Assembly: GCF_014805685.1 (NCBI RefSeq)
Contig: NC_060902.1
Coordinates: 1,217,645 to 1,281,644 of the forward strand
Origin: Silurus meridionalis
Lineage: Eukaryota; Chordata; Actinopteri; Siluriformes; Siluridae
DNA length: 64,000 bases
Reading direction: 5' to 3'
The position numbers were made by a program, and so were the translations under genes. Below, one piece after another: positions 43,104 through 60,556 of this stretch (positions within the stretch are counted from its first letter, which is position 1; each line of letters begins with the position of its first letter). The notes under the pieces were generated by a model. That model searched no databases. It saw only the letters and a program-made list of their open reading frames with translations, and was not told the DNA's origin.

Positions 43104-45985
43104 GCTCCGGCAGGACGAGCTACGACGCTCACGGAGGAGAACAACGGACTGCGGCGGCGCCTGGGGTTTGTTCTCGACTAGACAACAGGCAGGTCGAGGG
43201 ACAGAATGGAGGGGTCTGTGAATGTGCACGGGGTCATCTCGGTGCCAACAGAAAGTCGAGGAGATGCCGTAAAATAAAACGGTTTCAACGTTTTTGGGTT
43301 TTCTTTTTTTTTTACTATGAGCTCATCGTTGCTGAGATAAATGGCTTTTTTTCTTTCTTTTTTAATTTTTTCTAGCTTCCTGTCAGGCAGGTATGCAGTA
43401 GCATGGCTTTCTTTTTTTATCATCAGTGTTTTTCGATCCTTATTAACAATCGGCCATGTAAGGACACCTCAGGGATGATCAGTTGTTCAGCGAGGGCAGA
43501 AAGACACACAGCTCACAATATCACAGTAACGATCATCCGTAAGTGGTGAATACATTTGTTCCCCGATTTCTGTTTTGTTAACTTCGAGGTTTGTTTTGAA
43601 GCAGAGGCTCGATGTGAGGTGCAGAGAAATGTCATAAATCCTCCATGAGGACTGACTTGGTTAAAAAGAGCTGGTAATATTGTAATTTTTTTCGTTCTTC
43701 TTCTTTGTCTTTATTTTCTATGAAGAAAACCAAAACTGGCATTTTCTTGTTTGTCAAATGACACATTAAAGCTCCACTCAAATATTTCTCACTCAAATAT
43801 AGTCAATCAGCCAAAAGTGACTGGGTTTGGTGTCTGGAATTGTACATCTTCACCACGTGCTCATGTGTACAAGCACTGGGCAACAAGTGAGATGTTCACC
43901 TGAGATGTAAATCGAGGCTGCTTCATTTTGACTCCTCCCATGGCCACGCCTTCCTCACGCTACATTATAGCGACATCTACATCAAGCCTGATTTATACAA
44001 ACGCATTTTTCGTTCTCAATTTAGTTTTTACTCTACACACTGCACAAAAACGGCGCTTTCTAAATGTCTCTCTCGACTGGAAAAGTTTTTTTTCTGTTGT
44101 AGCGAGCACCAAAAGAGAAAATTAAGATATTTTAAAAAATATATTATTACGCAATGTATTTTCAGTCATGTGACTTCTTCAACTCCTGTGAGTTTACATG
44201 CAGCTCCAACTGTGATGCCGTGAGCTTTTTCAGAGTTTTTTTATTTTTTATGCATTGATTTATTATAATTTTATTTTTAAACGTTTTGAAGCAGTGATTA
44301 TATTCATATCGATCTAAATGAACGTGGGTGCAGCCTGTGACTCTTCCCTTCACTGGGATTAAGGGATCACTCCAGAAATGGAAACATGTTTTCGTTGTCC
44401 CAAAACAATCGTTAAAACAAAGCAAAAGAATGGACAGAGCAATTTAATAACAAACAGCATACAAAGAAATTCAATGCAGCGGCTAATTTAGTTTTTTTTT
44501 CCTGTTCAGGCGAATCTAAACATACGATTAACGCTCGGAATTGTCGTGCCACTTTTTTATTTTATTTTCTAAAAGCTGAAGTCTTGGTGTTCATTTCACA
44601 AACAACCATCATGTGATTTTTTGTAAAGACCCTACACAAGGCACCACTGTGTGGAGGTCATTGGAGTTCGTTCAACCTCCTTCCTGTTTTTGGTTTCCAC
44701 TTCCTGTTGCACCTGGTTATCGTGGTCATGCGTGTAAACTTTATAACCGAGTACAGTACACTGAAATGGACAGCTGGATAGGCCACGCCCACAAGAGTCT
44801 AGATCTAGTGTGCACACAGGAATGATACACAGTATAAACACAGATTAGATCTGAAGTGTTTCGCTTTATGTATGTGTATACAGTGGCTGTGAAAAGTTTG
44901 GGTTTGAGGCTCAGACGCACGTTCAGGATCCGGTTCAGGTTCAGCTGAAATACTTTGCTGTGTAAGCCGAGGTTTCTTGTTCATCCCAGAGCAGTTTAGG
45001 ATTTAGGTGCAGTGACTGGGCAGGTTGTTCCATGATAATGACACTCCAGACGTCTGTCTGCTCTCTAAATAACACGTACAGAACTCAGACGTGTGCTTCC
45101 TCTCATCGTCTTGTTGTACGGTGAAGTCGGTTCCAACGAGCCATAGTCCAGACGGAACTTTTTGGTGATGAATGTGTGAGTGTGGGGGTGAAGGAGTCTG
45201 ATCACATCTCTCCTGTTCTCCATCTCACACAAGTTCTTCTGTTAGAGACGTCCCATTTGGACCCCACAGAACTTTCATCCACTCATTCACCACCACCTTT
45301 CCCAGCCGCAGTATCTGAATATATTTCAGGGAAACAGATTTCATTAACACTGGAGTTTGTTTTGGCTGAATGACTGCATTTGGGTGAAGAAAGACAATTG
45401 TGGATTTTTTATTTTTTTGGAGGGTTTTTTTGGGGGGCCAAAACCACTCATGACTTACTGTCTGCAAATTTACACCCAAAAAAACAAAACCTTCTCCGCT
45501 TTTTATGGAACAAACTGAAATGACCATCACACTTTTCTACGAAGAGCAGAGACGTGCGCTGGGACCGAGAGGAGTTTGTGTTTATTTTGGGGACATTTTA
45601 TTGAAATGAGGCAGGTGCAAACATTTTCTTCATACACACACACACACACACACACACTAACAGAACAATATCAGAATTCCACATCATTCACTCCCTGAGA
45701 GAAAGTAAAGAAATTCACGAAGCCCCGCCCACTCCCTACGATCTTCACTACGATTCTCACGAGACACTTTCAAACACGTCACACACGTTCACGCACGCGC
45801 CTCATTCGTGACTCGACTTTAAATACTGTGATGCGTTGTTTTTTGTTTTTTTTTAGGAAACTGTCTGGTGAATATTTATGAACCCGATTAGCCTTAAATG
45901 AATGAAGCGGTTCTTCTGTTTACGAGATATTTCTATAATCCAGTATATATTTCGGTTCCTCCTGTTTCTTTACCCCATCACATGC
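43104..45985. other. dnajc14 3' UTR and intergenic DNA
   Basis: The first 200 bases are probable 3' UTR (signal AATAAA at 43273). Beyond that the sequence is AT-rich with scattered short repeats. A (CA)n run lies at about 45632-45656. No other gene, RNA or clear transposon is seen. Confidence 0.4.
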
Positions 45986-45987
45986 AT

Positions 45988-46125
45988 GAGACAGACAGAC
46001 AGACAGAGCGAGAGACAGACAGACAGAGTGAGCGAGAGACACCGACAGACAGACCGAAAGAGAGACAAAGAGAGACAGACAGACAGACCGAGAGAGAGAG
46101 ACAAAGAGAGAGAGAGACAGACAGA
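45988..46125. repeat. (GACA)n/(GAGA)n purine-rich repeat
   Basis: Mixed GACA and GAGA units in an imperfect array. Confidence 0.88.
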
Positions 46126-46461
46126 CGTGTCTGGGGGCTGCGCTGGAGGTTAGGAATGAGATGAAACTCGCATATAAAGTGGAAATATTGGCGATACGGT
46201 CATTTTACGAAAGTTTCCTATTTAGAAAACACTGAGGAAAAAAACGGAAATAAAAGTTTTGGACGGAACTCATGATGGAATTATAATATTTTCTTATGTT
46301 TAATCTTAAATTGAGTTTCTTCCCCCCGTCTTTATTAGATTGGATTTTTTTTTTAGCTTGGATGTTGATTTGTAGCTTCTTTTTTTATCATTTTATGTTG
46401 CACAGTGTTTTGTAAAAACATGATTTAATTTAATTTTTTATTTTTTAAACAAAATAGTCCA

Positions 46462-46462
<1 letters not shown>

Positions 46463-46514
<52 letters not shown>
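46463..46514. repeat. (GT)n microsatellite
   Basis: About 24 GT units. Confidence 0.92.
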
Positions 46515-46515
<1 letters not shown>

Positions 46516-46919
46516 TGATTTGCTGCGACGGCAGAAGTGTGACCGCTTGACTTTATATCTCCGACTGAATCCGAGACGCCGTGTTTTCCGCATCGCAGAA
46601 CGTCCTGGAGCAAGAAGTGAATTTCAGCCTGTATGCAAAAAAGATTTATATGATTTAACAAAAAAAAAAACACAAGACAATCATTCTAATAATAATTATA
46701 AATATCTAATAAATAAATAAATGGTGCGGGACACTTTTGGAGTCTTGAAGGTTTTATTCCATCCGGTTCCCATGACGATTAATTGCTGCTTCTTTTCATT
46801 GTTTCATATTAAATTTGATTTCTGTAACACCAAAGACTTCTGTCATTATTTTTTTGTTTTGTTTTACTTTTGAGGAGCAACTTATACGTCTTTGTTGGTC
46901 TGATGCAATTTATTTACCC

Positions 46920-47270
46920 ATACGCCAACAGATGGCAGCACAAGGCTGCATGCACAGTCACAGGGAGCACCGACCTTCATAAATCAGCGTGCCAAAGGTC
47001 ATTGTCCCGTGTACACCGTGAGCCGTGCGACTTGCACGTGACCAGCAACTTGCTCATGTTGATCGTCGGGGAACAATCCCATGATCTCACCAGATTTGGC
47101 TCCTGCTGACTTCGCCCTCTTCCTGAAGATGAAGATGAAGCTCAAAAGTTGACGTTTTAACACTGTTGCAGAGATCCTGTGTGAATCACAGAGGTTTCTT
47201 GACATGCTTCGAAAAGAAGACTTGAAGGACAAGTTCCAGAAAAACACTGGGAACGCTGTATTGCTGTGAG
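46920..47270 (+). mobile_element. mariner-like element relic
   Basis: It starts with CGCCAACAGATGGCAGCACA, as in the copy at 17.6 kb. It then translates in part to ISPDLAPADFALFLKM (about 47085) followed by a stretch equivalent to VAEILCESQRFLDMLRKEDL. Frameshifted and shortened; clear terminal repeats are not visible. Confidence 0.72.
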
Positions 47271-47724
47271 GTTCCTCTCCAGGTTCTTCTGTGTCCCTCA
47301 GCTCTCCTCAGTTTGTTTTAGGAAATATTTCTTTTTCTTTGCTATATAAAATAAACTGTTTTAAAATGCATCAGATGTTTTTAATGAGTTAAACACTAAA
47401 AACTCACGAATGCAGTGATTTAACATGAAGATCCGACTTAATAGTCTCCAGAGTGCAGAGATTTTAAAGCATTTATAAGGAAATTGTTTGTTTTTCTGCC
47501 ACAATAAATCTTGTTTGGTCAAGCAGACCAATTATTTTAGAATTATACTCTAATATTTACCTGCAAAAACTTTGCAGGTAAAACAATCACCAGACCTCCA
47601 TCTTTCCGGCTTTTGTGGAGGTGCGGATGTTTTTACATGCAGTAAAAACCTCCAGATCAGAGATGTTCTGAACATGGAAATGTTTAATGCGGAGGAAAAG
47701 CACCACAGACACATTATTTGCTTT

Positions 47725-48818
47725 GAGAATGTTGATGGAGAAGTATAGAGAAGGTCAGATGGAGTTGCATTGTGTGTTTGTGGATTTAGAGAAAGTGTAG
47801 GACAGGGTGGAGAGAGGAGTTGTGGTATTGTATGAGGAAATCTGGTGTGTCAGAGAAGTATGTGAGGGTGGTGCAGGACATGTATGAGGACAGTGTGACA
47901 GCAGTGAAGTGTGCAGTAGGAACGACAAGGTGGAGCTTGGACTGCATCAAGGATCGGCTCTGAGCCCTTTCCTGTATGCAGTGGTGATGGATAGGTTGAA
48001 GGACAAGGTCAGACAGGAGTCTCCATGGACTATGATGTTTGTGGATGATATTGTGATTTGTGGTGAGAGTAGGGAGAAGAGGAGAAGATCCTGGAGAGGT
48101 GGAGGTACACGCTGGAGAGAAGGGGAATGAAAGTCAGTAGGAGTAAGACAGAGTACATGTGTGTGAATGAGAGGGGGCAGTGGAGGGGTGCGGTTGCAGA
48201 GAGAAGAGGTGGAGAAGGTGGAGGAGTTCAGGTACCTGGGGTCAACAGTGTAGAGTGATGGAGAGTGTGTTAGAGAAGTGAAGAAAAGAGGTCAGGCAGG
48301 GTGGAGTGGGTGGAGAAGAGTGATAGCAGGAGTGATTTGTGATAGAAGAGTATCTGTGAGAGTGAAAGGAAAGTTTATAGGACTGTGGTGAGACCTGAGA
48401 TGTTGTATGGATTAGAGACAGTGGCATTGAGTAAAAGACAGGAGGTGGAGCTGGAGGTAGCAGAGCTGAAGATGTTGAGATGTTCGTTGGGAGTGACAAC
48501 GATGGACAGGATTAGAAATGAGTTTTTTAGAGGGACAGCGCATGTAGGACGTTTTGGAGACAAGATGAGGAAGGTGAGATTGAGATGGTTTGGACATGTG
48601 CAGAGAAGGGACATGGGGTATATCAGTAGGAGAATGCTGAGGATGGAGCCACCAGGAAGGAGGAAAAGAGGAAGACCAAGGAGGAGGTTTATGGATGTGG
48701 TGAGGGAAGACATGCAGGTAGTTGGTTTGGAAGAGGCAGATGTAGAGTACAGGGGGTATGGAGACGAATGATCCGCTGTGAAGACCCCTAATTGGAGCAG
48801 CTGAAAGAAGAAGCATGA
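47725..48818 (+). mobile_element. RTE-like LINE, longest copy in the window
   Basis: About 1.1 kb of the 3' half of a non-LTR element. It runs from the RT fingers (a stretch equivalent to LHCVFVDLEK) through the palm (FVDDIVICGESRE), SKTEYMCVNE and FRYLGSTV to the C-terminal region RPEMLYGLETVALSKRQEVE, RLRWFGHVQRRDMGYISRRM and GRPRRRFMDVVREDMQVVGL. It ends with GACCCCTAATTGGAGCAGCT and GAAAGAAGAAG. Several indels interrupt it, though 48385-48771 remains open. Not autonomous. Confidence 0.85.
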
Positions 48819-49189
48819 CTTTCATAAATACTTATATTCGTATCAATATCGGCAATAGTGATCTTGAAAAAACTTGGCATTGTATCGACAAAAAGAAAGT
48901 CGTTTCGCCTATTATTTCTCTTTACTGCCATCTAAAGGACATTTACAGAACTGCACTGTGTAAAAGACCCCGCCTCCATATTTAAAAAATATTTTGCTGG
49001 CTAATCAAATAAAAGAGGGGGTGGATTAAGACAAGGACCGCATAGATTCCCTCTAACGGTTTAAATATTTTGAAGTAGATATTAACATTTTAATATATGT
49101 CGATTTTATTATAGAATGTGTAAACAGACTTGTTTTATGTAAATGTTTTCATTAAAAAAATCACTGGTTACAGCGAAACGGGCGCCAGG
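48819..49189. other. intergenic DNA upstream of mrto4
   Basis: AT-rich, no feature recognised. Confidence 0.4.
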
Positions 49190-49269
49190 GGGCAGCAGAG
49201 GTTTTGGCGCTGTTCATGTCGCCACATTAACGAACCGTAGAAGAAGACTGCGAAAGCAACGTGAGAGCC
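49190..49269 (+). promoter_or_regulatory. probable mrto4 promoter / 5' UTR
   Basis: Short GC-richer segment (GGGCGCCAGGGGGCAGCAGA, which also fits a CTCF-type core) ending at the mrto4 ATG. No TATA box. Start site unknown. Confidence 0.35.
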
Positions 49270-50071
49270 ATGCCGAAATCAAAACGGGATAAGAAAGGTG
49301 AGGAAAAGCAAATTATATTATAGGTATATCTCTGTTTTATAAAGTGGATTTGTCACGTGAGTCACCTTAGGTAGCACGTCAGCTGAAAAAACGATCAATA
49401 AAAAAAAGCATTAAAATAGGAATAAAGTTCAGTAATCAGCTAACGAGCTAAAGCTAAAGTTCAGTCTCCAACACCTACATGAGCTTCTCAGTGGATCTGT
49501 GTGTCCTGGTGAGAGAAAGTGTGAACTGCTTCTCCTGTACTGTTCATTCAGTATCAATCTGAAGGAGAAATGAGTTCTATGTAAAACACGTGATTTCACG
49601 TGGACCTGCGTGTTGCTGCTCACGTCTCTGCTTTCTTTCTGTCCACAGTCTCTCTGACCAAAACAGTGAAGAAGGGATTGGAAGCGAAGCAGAACCTGAT
49701 TGAGGAGGTCAGTATCTTTATTTTACTCAATAAACATAAAGTTTTGTTACCAGTAGATTTTCACTCATTCTTATTTTCCTCATTTATTATTGTATTTGAT
49801 CCCCAACCTGTGGCCTTGTGGCTCCTTCTAAGGTCTTTTTACTCCAACTTTTCAGCTCATGTTACTTCTGCCCACCCCTGGGCCTGGTCCCATCAACCCC
49901 ATATATCTTTATTATAAATGAATTTTAATCATCATCTCTCTGTCTCCTCCTTCAGCTGCGTAAATGTGTCGACACGTACAGGTACGTGTTCATCTTCTCT
50001 GTGGCGAACATGAGAAACAGCAAACTGAAAGACGTCAGAACAGCATGGAAACACAGCAGGTGAGACACACA

Positions 50072-50113
<42 letters not shown>

Positions 50114-51956
50114 ACCCTCTGTCTTCTGACTGCCAACTTGTTGTGATGATTCCAGGTTTTTTTTCGGGAAGAACAAGGTGATGATGATCGCGCTGGGAAA
50201 AGGACCCACAGATGAATACAAGGACAATTTGCACAAGGTACCTGATCATTTTCCTGGATTTATTTTGGGTAATTCTGGAGCAGATTGCAGCAGAATTGTG
50301 TTTTGAACAGTTTACACTGTCTGGCGCAGGTGAGCAAATTCCTCCGAGGAGAAGTGGGAGTTCTGTTTACCAACAAAACCAAGGAGGAAGTTCAGGAGTA
50401 AGTACATCAGTGTGAATTATTATTCTTGTTCATTTGACTGACACAAAACCTCCAGAGAAGCCTGTTGATGCTTGTATTGGTGAGAAGATATAAAATGACA
50501 CAAACAGATTACATTTTAATGCAGAAGTCAGAAAGAAATTGCTTTCAGTCTGCCGTCGTTCAGGTTGTGAGCATTGAACTGATGAATGGTGACTCTTGAG
50601 AGCTTCACACACCTCATTCTGATCCTTGAGGTTTTACCATCTTTCCATCAGATATTTTAACGGGTTTAAGGAGATGGATTATGCTCGGGCAGGGAACGTG
50701 GCACAGATGGCAGTGACGCTCGACGAGGGCCCCCTGGAACAATTCTCCCACTCTATGGAGCCTCAGCTCAGACAGTTAGGACTTCCTACAGCGCTTAAAA
50801 AAGGTAACACCCCCCCCCCATGCCTCAAAACAAGGAGGAACTTTAACAAACCTACATTTGTGTATATAAAACATGGCTATAAAGAGGAATGCGCTACAAA
50901 ATGGTTTCTGCAGTAGTCGAGCCCTCCACAAGGGGGCAGTCAAAACGAAATGAGCCGTGTCTTAAAAAAAAAAAACCACTAACGTGAGTAGAAATTGATG
51001 TGGGGCACACTGGGGCTGATTAACGCTCACTCTTTATCAAATCTGTCTGCAGGAGTCGTCACGTTATTAAAGGACTACGAAGTGTGTAAAGAGGGAGACG
51101 CGCTCACGCCTGAACAAGCCAGGATTCTGGTGAGTCGTTCATTTACACCAATCCACATAAACCACTAAACCTGCACCCAAGACAAAACCCAGCAGTGATA
51201 GACACGCCTCCTACTCCTCCAGGTTGAGTCATGATGTTACCAGCTGACCAGACCATCATTATTAGGAGTGCATTTGATTGCTATATTAAATAAAAAAAAC
51301 TATATATTATAAACGTTTTCACACAAAGGCTTTGATCACAAAAAAAAAAAAAAAACTTGAGAAACTGCGCACCGTGGTGGTGCAGCAGTAATAATGGTCC
51401 GTGGGGAAACACAGCTCTCCATGTGGAGTTTAATGGACTAAATGGATTTTGTAGTTTGATAGTTTTACTTTCGGAGTCCAGTGAAACTATAGTATGATGA
51501 GAAACAATCCAATTTCAGTTCAGTCCAGATGTTCAGGGAGCTCCACTGAGAGACATGAAGCTGTTTCAAAAGTTTCTCCAAACTTTGTTCTTGTGATTTC
51601 TGAACTTCTCAGGAGCTCCTGTGATGGTACTCTGGTGTTTTGTAATGTTCTGTTAATTTTTTATTAATTACACTCTTGGTGTGTCACCCAGATGTGGATG
51701 AGGTTCCTCTCAAGGTTTCTTCCTCATACCATCTCAGGGGTTTTTGATAGCCCATGCTTGGCAGGCTGTAGGTATCCGGTTCACTCTCTCTGTATTTGGC
51801 TCTGAATTTCTTCTAGAAACTGTTCGGGACTGAGATGGCTGAATTAAACTGACCCTAACATGCATGTGGAATTCAGAGACTGGAGATTTCCAGCTGTTAG
51901 CAGGCGGTGATGAAGAGGCCATGCAGGATGATGACGATGAAGAAGAGAGCTCATGA
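49270..51956 (+). CDS. mrto4: mRNA turnover protein 4 homolog (MRTO4), ribosome assembly factor, one-base frameshift in the last exon
   Basis: MRTO4 is a nucleolar relative of ribosomal stalk protein P0 (uL10) that holds the P0 site on pre-60S particles. Exons are 49270-49297, 49649-49707, 49956-50059, 50156-50237, 50330-50397, 50652-50803, 51053-51129 and 51817-51956, with consistent phases through exon 7. The family start MPKSKRDKK, the core [40 protein letters not shown] and [16 protein letters not shown] are all present. In exon 8 the frame reads [10 protein letters not shown] then hits TGA at 51850-51852. One extra base at the TT of 51844-51845 restores an acidic C-terminus ending in EEESS and TGA at 51954-51956, giving 236 residues (human 239). 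As written, the product has 201 residues. I read it as a sequencing or assembly deletion, not decay, since all other exons are clean. Confidence 0.93.
50086..50110. repeat. (CA)n microsatellite
   Basis: Short CA run in the intron between mrto4 exons 3 and 4. Confidence 0.8.
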
Positions 51957-52127
51957 AAAGACACAGCAGACAATGGACTTTCCACGTGGACGTGTCGGGT
52001 TAACTCGCGTAATCAGTTTCTTGGACGCGTGATTCACGTGTACGTCTCTGCGTGAACGTTTTGTACAGCTGATCGATTTTCCTCCACTTACTATAAAAAA
52101 CCTTTTACGCATGTGAGAGAAAATGTC

Positions 52128-52210
52128 TTTATTTATTACTAATATCCAAATGTTCAGTGCAATTTATTATCCATCAAATCAAAAATAACTTCAGAATTAC
52201 AAAAAATAAA
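52128..52210. terminator. overlapping convergent poly(A) signals of mrto4 and akr7a
   Basis: AATAAA on the plus strand at 52205-52210 suits mrto4. TTTATT at 52128-52133, 52132-52137 and 52163-52168 is AATAAA on the minus strand and suits akr7a. The two signal sets cross, so the 3' UTRs may overlap. Confidence 0.5.
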
Positions 52211-52326
52211 TCACATTTCTGCTTCAATCACAACCTCAGACCTGCTCCTCAGATCATCTGTGGAAATATTCAGAACGTTATAGTAGATCTTCTTCTTTCA
52301 CTCGACATCCACGTCGTGTCTGGAGT

Positions 52327-56493
<4,167 letters not shown>

Positions 56494-57905
56494 ACTCTTA
56501 CCGCGCGTCACTGTAACCCGTGCCGTAAACACGGGGCCAAAGGTCGTAAAGAGGACGTAACGGGACCGTCCCACAAGTCCCAACTTTGTACTTACGCGAG
56601 AAGAAGGGACGTTCCAAAACAGCGTTTTTAAAAGACCAAACTCAGTAAACACATTAATAATAAAGCATATTATGTACAGACAAGCAGTTTGGTTGAGTTT
56701 GGTCCTTTAATAATGTCTTATCGCTTTAAGCCACGTTAAGTTTTTTTCCTTAACAGATTTCTATGGGAGAAAAACGCGTAACTAAACACGTGAAGCGTTC
56801 GTATTTAGGAGTTTCATGTGCTTGTCTGTACGCGGTATACTTTAATATTCATGTCTTTACTGAGTTTGGTCTTTTAAAAACGCTGTATTTGGCTTTGCCA
56901 TTAGGGACTGTCGCAAAAGTTACAACTTTAAACTAAAACGAAAGAAGGCAGGACGTCTTTGGTTTTGGCATCAAAATGTTTGTTTAACAAATGTTAGGTT
57001 TTTTTATTCGAAATGTTATTTCTTGCTGTTTTGCGTAGTCGTTATAGCTACAGGATATCTATTTTGCATATTTTCTCTTTAGATTAGACCTCACCGGTTA
57101 GTGACGCACAAGCACACCACCACAGCGCAAAGGTTCATGATGTTCCTGCAGGCAAGTCTTTCCCTGGAATACTATAATGATTTATTTAGTTTGGTCATTT
57201 CTTTAATTTTCCTTTAGGTCTAAAGGAAGTCCTGTAATTATTGATGTGAAGCATCTAGGAGGTTATAATTTCTGGGTATTAATACATCCAGTTTCTCATA
57301 CATCTACAGGTTTTTGTGATTTATGATCAACTTTAATGTAAAACGTCCTCTGAATTTTTAGAGATGCTTTATGTCTTTGCAAGGGAGAGTTTCAAAATGT
57401 ATTATCGAGCGCCTAATTAATTAATTAACAATGCAGTTGTTTAAATGTCCACTAGGTGGCAGTGTGTGATTTACTAACAGCACAGTAAGCGGAGCAGGAT
57501 CTCAGACCTGCTTCAAATTGAGGAAAAATCGAATTCCTAAAAAGGCAAAGTAGGAAATCTTCAATTTCTCCGCTATACCTCAGAAAGAGTAGTCGTTATT
57601 TCTCAAGACGTTTTTAATAGTGAGCTCCTGCTTTCTTTCCATTTTGGAAACTAAACCAAATGTGTAAATGCCTTATGTAATAATCTTCTCACCATTATCA
57701 CCATCTGTTTTTCACTGCTTTTCTTTCATGTATTATTCAATCACTTACTAAATCACAGTCTGTAGAGAATTTACATATTTAACATATTCTCCAAATATAA
57801 ACGATAACTTGCTCCATGTATTTAATCCAAAAACTTTTGTTTCCTCTGAAGGTGACAGTTTAGGTACAAACATCTGTATATTTATATATTTATTAGGTAA
57901 AAGTA
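56494..57905. other. intergenic DNA upstream of akr7a
   Basis: The first part is the presumed akr7a promoter (no clear motif chosen). The rest is AT-rich with no gene recognised. Part of the flank (AAGCAGTTTGGTTGAGTTTGG) has weak internal similarity around 56640-56890, suggesting a short old duplication. Confidence 0.35.
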
Positions 57906-57924
57906 AATATTTATACCGTTATAT

Positions 57925-58215
57925 TACTTAGTTTGTTGCATAGAAACAAAAGGAACATGCCTGTGTGTTGGTTCTGTTTTTGCTGATAAATCAGTCGTGA
58001 CCCATCGAGCATCAACACCATGAACTTCTTCAGCTTCTTCAGCGCTTCTTCTATCAGTGATCCTCGTCCCCCACTACCATGTCGCCGGTTCACCACTGTT
58101 CCTTCCTTGGAGCACTTTTGATAGATTCTGACCACTGCAGACCAGAAACATCCCACAAGACCTGCAGTTTTGGAGATGCTCTGACCCAGACGTCTAGACG
58201 TCACAATTTTCAGAT
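57925..58215 (-). mobile_element. Tc1-like transposase fragment
   Basis: The minus strand reads TSRRLGQSISKTAGLVGCFW then SAVVRIYQKCSKEGTVVNRR, the helix-turn-helix region of a Tc1 transposase. It is the same family as the relic at 11.3-12.15 kb, in opposite orientation. The C-terminal catalytic part is missing. Confidence 0.78.
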
Positions 58216-58302
58216 CTTTAGTTTCAGTACTTTTATTAATCTGGTTATTCTTACTTTTATCTTACTATTTAAGACCACTTCCAGAAAATTGTAGTGGCAC
58301 CT

Positions 58303-58307
58303 AACCT

Positions 58308-58350
<43 letters not shown>
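58303..58350. repeat. (AAT)n microsatellite
   Basis: About 15 AAT units. Confidence 0.92.
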
Positions 58351-58775
58351 TGTAATGATGATACTGACCTGCATAGCGTTGATCAAAGTAAATATTCAGG
58401 TTTATGGTTTGACTCTGGTGTGTTTTATATTGAACTAAAAAACATTTTAATTTTAATGATTGTAAGACACTCGTCACAATTTATATTATTACTTTTCTAT
58501 TCTTCACTTTGCAGATGCTGTTTATCAAAATGTATCTAGAGTAAACCTTCTGCCCCTCAGTATAATAAAGTGCATTTACTGGGTTTAATTTATACTATAA
58601 ATGTGTACATTTCATTTATATTCAATTTTTGGTGCAATAATTCCTTTTTATTTGCACGGACAGAAAGGTGAGTAAAAGGATCCTTTAGACTTCAGAAATT
58701 ATCTTTAATTGTTTACGTTTAAAAATATTTAATTCTCTTATTTTTATATACATTATACACTGATCAGATGATGGA

Positions 58776-58776
<1 letters not shown>

Positions 58777-58819
<43 letters not shown>

Positions 58820-58849
58820 ACATATACGTACATACATACAATACATATC

Positions 58850-58897
<48 letters not shown>
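58777..58897. repeat. (TATC)n and (CA)n microsatellites
   Basis: About 10 TATC units (58777-58819), a CATA interlude, and about 22 CA units (58854-58897). TATACACTGATCAG at about 58755 just before them matches the terminus of the Tc1 family seen at 11.3 kb. Confidence 0.9.
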
Positions 58898-58899
<2 letters not shown>

Positions 58900-58924
58900 A
58901 TAATTCCATTGTTCCACTCTTCCA

Positions 58925-59830
58925 TTGTCACAGGTGTATAAAATCATCACCTGGGCATTAGTGAAAGAAATGGTGGCTTTCAGGAACTCAGTGAATTCCA
59001 GTGTGATACAGTGACAGGACGTCACCTGTGCAATAAGTCCAGTCGTGAAATTTCCTCACTACTAAATATTCCACAGTAAACTGTTAGTGGTGTTATAACA
59101 AGGTGGAAGCGACTGGGAACATTGAAAACCACAGAGAAGGTCAGCAAATACTGAGACACGTAGTGCACAGAGGTCACCAACTTTCTGCAGAGTCAATAGC
59201 TACAGACCTCCAAACTTCATGTGGCCTTGAGATCAGCTGAAGAACAGTACATAGAGAGCTTCCTGGAATGGGTTTCCATGGTGGAGCAGCTGCGTCCAAG
59301 CTTTACATCACCAAGTGCAATGTGAAGCATCGGATGCAGTGGTGTGAAGCACGAGGCCCCTGGACTCCAGAGCAGTGGAGATGTGTTCTCTGGAGTGAAG
59401 ACTCGCGCTTCACTGTCTGCCAATCCGATGGATGAGTCTGGATTTGGCGGGTGAGGAGGATTATGATGGGTACATTTTTCAGGAGTTGACTTGTTTCCAG
59501 TGAAAGGAACTCCTAATGCTTCAGCATACCAAGACATTTTGGATAATTTCATGCTTCCATTTTTGTGGAACAGCTTGGGGACGACCGGTTCCATCAGTGC
59601 ACAAAGCAACATCCATAAAGACCTGGATGAGTGAGTTTGGTGTGAAAGAACTTCACTGGCCTCCACAAAGTCCTGACCTCAACCCGAAAGAACAGCTTTG
59701 GTATGAATTAGAGTGGAGACTGTGATCCAGGTCTTCTCGTCCAACATCAGTGTCTGACCTCACAAATGACACTCCTAAACTTTGTGGAAAGCCTTTTTCA
59801 GAAGAGCCGAAGTGGAGTTAAATTTTCTTT
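58925..59830 (+). mobile_element. Tc1-like transposon relic with recognisable catalytic region
   Basis: The interior of a Tc1 transposase: a stretch equivalent to WSEDSRFTVCQSDG (about 59392), decayed middle, and GVKELHWPPQSPDLNPKEQL (about 59640), the DDE-region hallmark. Stops and shifts are many. Termini are not clear. Confidence 0.8.
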
Positions 59831-59879
59831 TTTTTGTCTTTTAATTCATATCTGATGCAGGTTACAAGACACCATGATG

Positions 59880-60440
59880 AAACTTCATTTTCAGACCCTG
59901 GATTAACTACATAATTGATTGGATGTTATAATAAAAATGAATTTCATAGTTTATTTTAGCCATTGATATGAATATATTGATTAAAATTTTAGATTTTATC
60001 ACAAGCATCACTCTCATGGTGTCAAACACTAAATCGAGACTGAACCGAGACTGAACCGAATACTAAGAAATCGAGTCAGGAAGTATATAAAATCTTGTAT
60101 CATATTAAGACTTTGCCAGAAATCCAACATTTATGAGGAGTTTTTTTCTTTTACTTTGCACATCACTGATTTATTTGTTGTGATTGTCAATTCAGAAAAG
60201 AGTCGGTACGTTTTAAACGACTCTTTACAAGAACGGGTGCTAATGACTTTTAGAGATGGGTTAAAACAAGGTTTATGAGGTGTGTAATGTTTAGAAAATG
60301 GTGTTATATGGATTAGATTATTTCTATACACATTTGTGCAGCCAGGTGAATAAACAAACGGGGGAGTCAGATTAAATGAAAAGGTGTCGATTCAGTAAAG
60401 TGACTCGTAAATCTTAATTACTCCCGACTGCCTAGGATAG
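59880..60440. other. intergenic DNA upstream of megf6, no feature recognised
   Basis: AT-rich; no gene or transposon seen. It ends at the (GT)n block that precedes megf6. Confidence 0.4.
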
Positions 60441-60446
60441 GTGGGT

Positions 60447-60556
<110 letters not shown>

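Noticed and set aside
48385..48771. 128-residue ORF as a host gene
   Set aside because: It is the C-terminal part of an RTE-like LINE (RLRWFGHVQRRD, GRPRRRFMDVV), not a host gene.
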